From NCBI GenBank assembly GCA_008694505.1, contig VZDJ01000049.1:1890531-1954530 (forward strand): 64,000 bases of DNA, in the 5' to 3' direction. The stretch's first letter is position 1. Every line of letters begins with the position of its first letter. The position numbers and the translations under genes were made by a program. Source of the DNA: Cyanoderma ruficeps (Eukaryota > Chordata > Aves > Passeriformes > Timaliidae). The notes under the pieces were generated by a model. It saw only the letters and a program-made list of their open reading frames with translations. It made no database searches and had not been told where the DNA came from. Below, piece after piece: positions 56,221-64,000 of this stretch.

Positions 56221-56290
56221 CTGCAGACGGGCCCTGGGGCTCCTGGCTCCCCCCAGCTGACCTTTCCTCGGTGCCACTGTGCCCCCACAG

Positions 56291-56424
56291 GCTCGTTGGA
56301 TGCTTTGGGTAGGAAATGCCCTTAAAGCTCATCCCGTTCCCACTATCCCAGGGTGCTCCAAGCCCCTTCCAAGCTGGCCTGGAACGCTCCCAGGGATGGA
56401 GCAGCCACAGCTTCTCTGGGAAAC
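56291..56424 (-). mobile_element. CR1 LINE 3' tail fragment
   Basis: Antisense pattern: GGATGCTTTGGGTAGGAAAT, CCTTAAAGCTCATCCCGTTC, CCAGGGTGCTCCAAGCCCCT, GGCCTGGAACGCTCCCAGGG, AGCTTCTCTGGG. Confidence 0.85.
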
Positions 56425-58279
56425 TCCTCCAGAGGACGGGCGTGGATTCATCAGTGGTGGCAGCGAGGCAGAGGAAGCCTCCTGGAGGGCTTTTCCTGGG
56501 AAGGACTCCTGGAATGGGAGCCACATGTGGCCCCAGCACTGTCCAGACACGTCCCCAGTGTCACCGGGGCTCTTGTGGCTGCTGGAGGTGATGGGAGAGG
56601 GCAGGCGTGGGAACACAGCCCTCGCGTGGCTGACGTTTTCCCACCCTCAGAGCACAGCCAGGATTATTTTTCTCCCCAAAGCCAAGAGCTCCTGTGTGGG
56701 AGGGCCGTGGAGAACACAGGGAAGGCCACCAAGGAAGGGTGAGCCCTTGGAGCAGCAGGTGGGAATGTCCCAGGACTGGAGGGAATTGGAAAAACCATAA
56801 AACCGTTGTTGCTTTGAAGATTTGTGTGGAAGATGAAAAGCCCTAAATCTGTTTGGGTTGGGAAGAAGCCACCCAAGGGTGGGGTGTGACACGGGCCAGG
56901 AACAGCTTCAAGGGTGCACAGATAAATCAAAACAAGGAGCTGACAGGGAATTGTGGCTGGAACGAATAAAAGGATCCTCAGAGGGAAATAAATTCATACA
57001 GAGAAAACGAGCCCCAGGTATGAGGGCGACTGGAGGAAAGGAGAACTGATGTTGACAAACTTCCTTGCAGCAAAATAACACCCAGCAACAAAATTGTTCC
57101 TTTAATATTGAGGCACTGGAACTGCCTGAAGGGTTTTTTTTTTACCATTTTTTAAAGGACTCGCTGATTTTAACCTGAAAGCCATGAAATAAAGGCGTGT
57201 CTCCAGCTGATTTTGCTGGAGATTTATTTTTATTTAATTTATTTATTTTTAAGGTGTCAGAGCTCAGCAGCACAGGATTTTTGGGAAAAATGGGTGGTAG
57301 AGATCTTTAACGAAAGGATGTCTCCAGCTCCTTGATTCCAGACCTTCAAATGCAACAGGGATTTTTTTACAGATCCCTATAAGGTTTTTTTCCCCTGCAT
57401 AATTCCTGGAGATGCAAATTTCCTGCCTGTCTTGGACTGGAATTCTCCCTGTTGGGAATGGATGGCACAGGAAACATTGGGGTGGGCAGGAGGGACCTGG
57501 AAATCCACAGAAAGCACCCTTGTTCCTGGCTGTGCCTCAGTTTCCCCTGCTGAGAAAGGTCTGGCTCATCTTCCCAGAACAGACTGAAAGTTCTGTCTCA
57601 ATCAGATGGGGCAATAAATGCTGGAAATTCCCCTGCTCTTCATCCAAGCTGCACAAGGGGAAAGATGAATAATCCACATTTGGATCCCTCCATGGAATTA
57701 GAGACCAGAGGAGTAAGAAATGGCAATTCCCGTTGCCTGAGCCTCTTTCCTGATTTAATTAATGTGTGCTGGGCTGCCCATGCAGGACCCTGTCCCCAAA
57801 AACCAGTTTGCAGCCAAGGTTTGCTGGGAAAATGTCCCTGTAGCCTTAGGCCTGTGCAATCCATGCCTTGGAGCACCCCTCCCTGGACTTGGGGGAGCTG
57901 AATCCAAACATCCACCTGAGATTTATCCCTGTAGCACCTGGAGCTGTGGCAGCCAGCAAAGAGCTGGGATGGGACTGGGAAGGCAGCAGGAGTGAGGGAC
58001 AGTGCCCAAGATATGGGAACAGGCAGGATGACACACGATGTGGGGAAAATAATTCCTTTTTTTATTCAGCCCTCTTTCCAACACCTTCTGGAAGGGATTC
58101 CCTGCCTCTCTCTGCAGCCAGGGCAGGAGCACTGGGAAGTCCAGCTGGAGGATCCCACCCTGCTCTCCCAGTTTTCCTGCAGGAGCTGGCCTCAGGGTGT
58201 GACAGGGACACACACAGGTCACAGAGCCACCTCTGGACCTCTGGAGGTGCATTTGGCCGTGGCTGCCTCCTTCCTTTTA

Positions 58280-58352
58280 TCACAGAATCATGGAATGGTT
58301 GGGATGAAGGTTAAAGGTCACCCAATTCCATGGGCAGCTCCCACTCCACGTG
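58280..58352 (-). mobile_element. CR1 LINE 3' end fragment
   Basis: Antisense terminus: ATCACAGAATCATGGAATGG, TTGGGATGAAGG, CCAATTCCATGGGCAG. About 70 bp. Confidence 0.75.
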
Positions 58353-58999
58353 TCTGCATCGTGCCAGCACCACCAGGGACCTCTCCAGGGACTGTCACAG
58401 CACCAGGTGACAAATCCTGCAGCCTCCAGAGCAGCCCAGGATTATCCCCAAAACGAGCGACAGGAATCACAGGCACAGAGCCCTGTGCCAGAAGCAAATC
58501 CTGGGGATGTCTCAGTATTCCAGGAGTGTGGTGTGCTCCACTCTGGAGCCATTTCCTGGCTGCTTTTCCACCTCCCCGAGCCTGGCTCTGGGTTTCAGGG
58601 AGGTCATTTCTGCTCTGACTTGCCCTGGAGGAGCAGGGGCTGCCCCTCTCCTGCCCTGGTATAACCAGTGGGAGCTGCAGGGCGGGAGCCTCGTCCCTTG
58701 GGCTCCACAGAGCTCCGGAATCAGGTCTGGGCACCTCAGGAACCCGGGAGCTTTGTGGGGCAATGAGCTGCTGCTGCATGTTGGGTCTGGGAGCAAAAAG
58801 GCACCGGCTCAGCTAAAAGACAAACGAAATGTCTGGAGGGGCCGAGGTGCCGGTGCCAGCAGCAGGGTGGGGGTGAAGCTGCTGGGATCTCAGCCCTGCC
58901 AGGCTCTGTGAGGAGGAGAATATTCCAAACACAACCTGGGGCCTGTGAGGACCTGAAGGAGATTCCTGCTGGCCTCGACTTCCAGCAGCCAAAAGGCAC

Positions 59000-59152
59000 C
59001 AGGGCAAAGATTGCTCTTGCTGGTCACAATTTTTTTTCCTTGGGGAGGAACGTTTGGGGACGGAGAAATCCTTTTGCCCCTTGTTTATATTTGTTTTCTT
59101 CATGTACCTCTAATATTTCCCAGAAAAACCAGAAGCCTGGTATTACCTAAAC
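59000..59152. repeat. Diverged direct duplication, copy 1
   Basis: It shares with 59618-59750 the order GGAGGAACGTTTGGGG, AAATCCTTTTG, TTGTTTTCTTCATGTACCTC, TAATATTTCCCAG, AAAAACCAGAAGCCTGGTAT and TACCTAA. Confidence 0.8.
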
Positions 59153-59502
59153 CCCGGAATCCTTCTGGGGAAGATGAAGATGAAGGTTTTGGGGTTGTTC
59201 CAGCAGAGGTTGGGGACTGGTGCTGTGGCCAAGGGTGTGCCCAGGGCTCAGATTCCATAAATCCTCCATGGCCAGGCCTGGCACAAATCCCTGCCCAGCC
59301 CCTCTGCAGGTCCCTGGGGTGTGGGCACAGCTGGGCAGAGCTGGAGAGAGGAAAAAGCCACCAGGGACACCGAGGGATGTGCTGTGGGGACTGAAGCTGC
59401 CGGGCACCGCCACCTTTTCCTGCATGTTTGGAGGCAGCTGGGTCTTGAAATTCTGTTCTTGGTGAACTGCAGGGCTGAGCTGCCTGCTGGGGGCTGCAGA
59501 CT

Positions 59503-59529
59503 CCTGTCTGTCTGTCTGTCTGTCTGTCN
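59503..59529. repeat. (TGTC)n microsatellite with an ambiguous base
   Basis: Six or so TGTC units ending in N at 59529; the true length is uncertain. Confidence 0.9.
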
Positions 59530-59617
59530 ATGGCTTCAAAATAAAAATCACAGCTCACAGAAGAAAGTCACTTCAAGCCACAATAATCCCAGTGTATCCC
59601 AGACCCTCTGGATAATC

Positions 59618-59750
59618 AAAAATTGCTCTTTCTGGTCAGAGGAGGAACATTTAGGGTTGGAAAATCCTTTTGTCCCCTTATTTATGTTTGTTTTCTTCAG
59701 GTGCCTCTAATATTTTTTAGAAAAACCAGAAGCCTGGTGTTACCTAATTA
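59618..59750. repeat. Diverged direct duplication, copy 2
   Basis: The second copy carries GGAGGAACATTTAGGG, AAATCCTTTTG, TTGTTTTCTTCAGGTGCCTC, TAATATTTTTTAG, AAAAACCAGAAGCCTGGTGT and TACCTAA, about 610 bp downstream of copy 1. Confidence 0.8.
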
Positions 59751-62700
59751 AAAATCCTGCAAGCTTCAAACCATTCTCTCTTTATCTTCCCTGTTTAATT
59801 AAAATTTACAGAAATTGAAGCCAAATCAGCCTTTCTCCTAGTACCCCGTGGAATTTCTGAGCAGGTGCTATCACTGCTGAGCAAAGGTTAAACAGGTTTT
59901 TGTCTGTCCTATTCATGAAAGCAAATCTGAGAGAAGCTCCTGTACCCAAGGCAAACAAGATAAACCCACAAATCCTGCAAAATATTCTCCCTGGGATTTA
60001 CTTCTCGCTGTGTGGGCCAAATACCATCTGGATTTCTCTCCTGCCCTCCACACAGAGAAATCAGCCTGAAAAAGCACTTTGACACCCTCCTCATTCTGGC
60101 CACGGGCTTGCAGCATCCTCAGGGACTGATGCAAGATCCTGCCAAGGACTGTTGCATCAGAAAAAAAAAAAGCAGCAGGAATCAGTTGTCTCTGCCCTGT
60201 TTTCCCCCCAAATTGCAGATTCTTCTTCCTTCCTTTTTTTCTTTTGGAGGAAAGGTACCTCCAGCCACGAGGGCAGAGGTGTCTGGGGAACGGGAAGTTG
60301 TGCTGCAGAAGAAGATTCCCTCGGGACCAGAATTTCTGGCAACTCTTGGATTTCCCCAGCTGCCTGTCGTGGCCTGCTCTCCGCTGGGAAAAAGGCTCCA
60401 GCCTGGAGCCTTTGGATGCTGCAGCTCTGTTGATTCATGCAGGGGATTAGGCAGGGAAGGACGCTTTCATTTGATTTTCCTTGGCTTCATTAAATGAATT
60501 CCAGCTTTTCTGTGGAGCTGCACACGCTGCTTTGTGTGCCACAGCCTGGCAGGCGCCGGGCCTGATCCTGCCAGGATCACTGAGGGCTCATCTGCCCCAT
60601 CCTCATCCCCAAAATCCTGTGGGATGGGGATCCATCCCCCTGATGGATACGGGGGAGACTCTGAGGACACGAGGACAAAATGGATCTCCGGGGTTGGCTC
60701 CAGCCAGGTGTGACAGAAACAGGCCTTGGGAAGGGAGGTGGAATTGGGGGCAAAGAGGGAAATTGGCCTGGATCGAAAAAAGGATTTGATCCTACAAACA
60801 GGAAAAGGAAGGCCAGGAGGAGATTCCTGCTGGGTCCGTGGTTTGGTGGTGGGCAGGAGGAAGAAATCCCTGCACACAGAACCCCAGAGGGGAACACTGG
60901 GCCACCATCTTTGGATTGCAGCACCCTGGGAAGTGGAAGGCTCTGGATACAGCTGCTCCAGGGCTGGCCCCGCCTGCCTGCAGCCCCTGAGTGAGGTTCC
61001 CATGTTTTCACCTGGGGCTGAGGGGATTTGGGAGGATGCAGGCAGAGCTGTGGCTGTGCCTGACTCACTGCCTCTCCCCAATAAAGATCCACCAGCCTGT
61101 TCAAACCCCGCTGCCCTCCGGCTGCAGGGGATAAAGGTGAGGGATTTGGGAGGAATGAGCCCAGCGCCAGCCCATGCCTGCCCCCAGCTGAGCCCTTCTC
61201 CAGGCAAGTCTGTGCCTGGGCAGAGCTGCAGCCTCTCCTCACGGCTGCTCTGCCCTTCAGAGCATCACTGGCTGTGATATTTCTGTGATATTCACCAATT
61301 CCCACTGATTAAACCTTCCTGGAGAGTCTCGGTGGATGTCCCACAGCAGTGCCACATGGAAGGACTCATTGCCCTGTCTGGGCTGTGCAGCTCCTTGATT
61401 TCATTTTTTTCCTGGAATATCCCGATTTTTTCCGTGGAGTGGCATCCCTCAGTGCCACAAGTGAGCAGGAGGTGCCTGTCCATGAAAGCAGAGGGCAGTG
61501 GGCAGCTGGCATGGCACAAACACATTCCCTGTGTCCTCCTCTTCCAGGGGCCTGGCCTGGACTCCCAGGGAAATTGCAGGGAAAAGCAACTGTATAAAAT
61601 CCAGGGGTAGGATTTCAATGATCCTTCTGGATTCCCTCCAACCCAGGATATTCTGGGGCTCTTCCATGGGAATATAACCCAGCACTCCTGCTGGCTGCTG
61701 TGGGGACAGCCTGGAGGAGAGGAGTAACTCCTCATGGCCACCCTGCAGCCCACCAGCCCCAGGGACTCGGCCACCATCCCAATCCCAATCCCAATCCCAC
61801 CCAGGCTGCTTGTTCCCAAAACGTGCTGGTTCACCCTGTGGGAAGGGTGAAGCTGTGCCAGGTGCCACCATAGAAACCCCGTTTGCACTCCCAGCAATGC
61901 CAGGCAGAGCTGCCCAGCAGGGAGCTGAGCAAATATTGGTTTTCCAAAGGGATCTGATTCCCACCTGCCTCATCAGCGGGACGGATGGGGCCTGGTGGGT
62001 CAGGCTGTCACCATGAAACCCCTGCTGTCCCTGCAGGCAGCACAGAAAACCCCAGCTGTGACATGTCCCTGACACCTGGGGCTGGCCCTGTGTCACTCTG
62101 TGTCTTCTAGGAACAGAAATGACAGGTGAGGAAACCAAGGCGGTTATTTTCAGAGAGAACAGGATGGAAACACTTAACTGTGGCTGCAGGTTCAAATTAG
62201 ACCTTTTCTTCAACAACTGAGTCAGTGATAGAGAGATATGAGACAATCACCCGTTACATCACCCCTGTAAAAACACCCCGAGACACGTTCAAGGGTGGAT
62301 GTGATGTCGTCTTTTGAAATCCAAATTGCAGGAGGTTGAATCCATCCGGGCACTCGTGCAGGAGCAATGCTGGGAGGAGGTGAGGAGCTCTGTGGAAGAC
62401 ACTCCGTGTTCTGCTGGAAGGAAAAGTTTTATTTGCATTTCACCATCCCTAAATTCCTACCCATCCCCAGAGGTTCTAGAGACTTCGGGGAAGAGTGAGA
62501 AAGAGAAAATTCAATACAGTTTTAGCCGTGGGGAAGAGGTCTCCCATGTTTCCTGCGCTGACCCCACCAGAGCAGCTCCTCCTCCTGCAGGTTAATGCTT
62601 TAGGACATTCCTGCTCAGGAGAGTGGTTAACACGCCCACTTGTACCTTTTTAAGCCGCTGAGAATGAACAAATATTTTCTTTCCTTTTGCAAAACCACGA

Positions 62701-63749
62701 GGAATCTTGCCAGGGTCATCGTTTCCTGGGGACAAATGCTGAGCAAGATAAGAGATGTAAGAAGTTATCTTTCCTGAGGGGCTCAGGGAACCAGACTGAA
62801 CTGGAGCAGAACTCACCAAATCCTCCCCTGTGCCTTGCTCTGACTGGTAAAGCCTCGTCAAGTGCCTTGACAGCAGCAGGTAGAGCAGGAAATACATCAT
62901 CTGATCCCAAAGGCTGTCACAGCACCACCAGGAAAAGCAATGCCAGGCACTTGTGGAAAAACCTACTCACCTATCAGGCCAGGGTCAGTGGGTTGTTGTG
63001 GAGATAAAGCAGAATTAATGCCATCAACAGCACTGTTGTCAGGGCTGAGGGAGGTAAAAATCAAACACTGAGGGTCAGGCCCTGTCCTTTACCTCCTCAG
63101 GTGAAGGCTGGGCATGGCAGGACAGGAGAAATGATCCAGATCCACTCTTTTCACAGAACAGCTTGATTCTCTCCAACCCTCTTTGACAGGGGCTTAGACA
63201 CAGTGCTGAAAACTCTCCAGTCTCTTCTCATGTCTCACTGTGCTGGAACTCAGTGATTTTTTTAATTTTTTTTTTTCTGTGATGTTTAAATTAAACCTTT
63301 TTGTGGTAATCTATAAGAAATCCTCCTCAGCTTCCCTGCCATGAGATTGCTCCCCCTGAACACAGGTGAGCCATGGAACCCAGGTTCCTAAGGCTCCCTC
63401 AGGAAGTGACAGAGGAGAATTGTTGCTGCAGGACACCTAAATGAAGGCATTTGTTCCTGGACTGCAACAAAAGCCAGCGGGACACTCAGCCCTGCCCTGC
63501 CCAGCCTGGCTGTTGTCACTGCCGACTCCATCTGCCCTCAGCACTTCCTTTCCCATCAAAGGGAAACATCTCTAAAATGTTCTCAGCCCTGTGAGGAAGG
63601 GTTTGTGCTGGGAACTGAGTGTTGGCTGTGAGATAACTGGATGTCAATACAGCATTTAAGGTTATTTTAAAGTGAATTTGTATCTGCTTTCTGAGGGGAA
63701 ACGGTGCTGAGAACTGGGGCCAGTCCTCTGCAGCACCCACTGCAGGCTC

Positions 63750-64000
63750 TGCTCTCTGCTGTATCCCAAAACCCAGCCCTGGGCTCTCTGCTGTATCCCA
63801 AAAACCAGCCCTGGGCTCTCTGCTGTATCCCAAAAACCAGCCCTGGGCTCTCTGCTGTATCCCAAAAACCAGCCCTGGGCTCTCTGCTGTATCCCAAAAA
63901 CCAGCCCTGGGCTCTCTGCTGTATCCCAAAAACCAGCCCTGGGCTCTCTGCTGTATCCCAAAAACCAGCCCTGGGCTCTCTGCTGTATCCCAAAAACCAG
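63750..64000. repeat. 32-bp minisatellite, almost 8 copies, cut by window end
   Basis: Unit GGGCTCTCTGCTGTATCCC followed by AAAAACCAGCCCT. The first unit has AAAACCCAG; the rest visible are identical. It continues past the window edge. Three overlapping open frames on the - strand exist only because each unit lacks stops in every frame. Confidence 0.96.

Larger units (their letters stand above)
55191..64000. other. Intergenic region downstream of SLC7A5
   Basis: No gene recognised. By synteny KLHDC4 would follow further on, but none of its exons was seen. The interval holds two minisatellites, CR1 tails, a diverged direct duplication, a TGTC microsatellite with an N, and a CCCAAT run (about 61776-61800). 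Open frames up to about 265 aa show no family resemblance. Confidence 0.6.

Noticed and set aside
61449..62246. 265-aa open frame on the - strand
   Set aside because: Overlaps other open frames on both strands, shows low-complexity stretches from a CCCAAT run, and has no recognisable domain or exon structure.

Overview
This window looks like vertebrate nuclear DNA, most probably from a bird. The grounds are: multi-exon genes with GT-AG introns and CpG-rich first exons; many short CR1 LINE tails in both orientations as the only abundant dispersed repeat; and several GC-rich minisatellites. It holds two complete protein-coding genes, both on the + strand: a mitochondrial carbonic anhydrase (CA5A, 7 coding exons, 298 aa) and the amino-acid transporter LAT1 (SLC7A5, 10 coding exons, 522 aa). 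The pair and its orientation match the conserved vertebrate block KLHDC4 - SLC7A5 - CA5A - BANP (human 16q24.2), read here from the BANP side. That synteny is why the anhydrase is called CA5A and not CA5B.

Layout. 1-4135 is upstream non-coding DNA with no recognisable gene. 4136-4560 is a degenerate minisatellite with a 160-bp higher-order period; it runs into the CA5A CpG island. CA5A coding exons lie between 4784 and 14624. Intron 6 carries a 123-bp tandem repeat that ends at the last exon's acceptor, and the stop-codon region is tandemly duplicated just downstream. 14625 to about 18990 is probable 3' UTR or flank with an AATAAA at 18965. About 19000-22040 is intergenic. SLC7A5 exons lie between 22350 and 48807, with very large introns 1 and 2 (10.9 and 7.8 kb) and compact later introns. 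48808 to about 55190 is the probable SLC7A5 3' UTR or flank; it contains a striking 29-copy 30-bp minisatellite (53241-54110). 55200-64000 is intergenic, with a 26-bp minisatellite (55724-56220), a diverged direct duplication, CR1 tails, and a 32-bp minisatellite cut by the window edge.

The two genes are not a functional unit. CA5A supplies bicarbonate in the mitochondrial matrix for carboxylases; SLC7A5 exchanges large neutral amino acids at the plasma membrane as the light chain of a heterodimer with SLC3A2. They are neighbours by conserved synteny. No mobile system, CRISPR array, RNA gene or previously undescribed gene system could be supported. The novel material is the non-coding repeats and a few details of CA5A. 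Exon coordinates were derived by hand from splice sites, phase and recalled family sequences; no alignment or database search was run.
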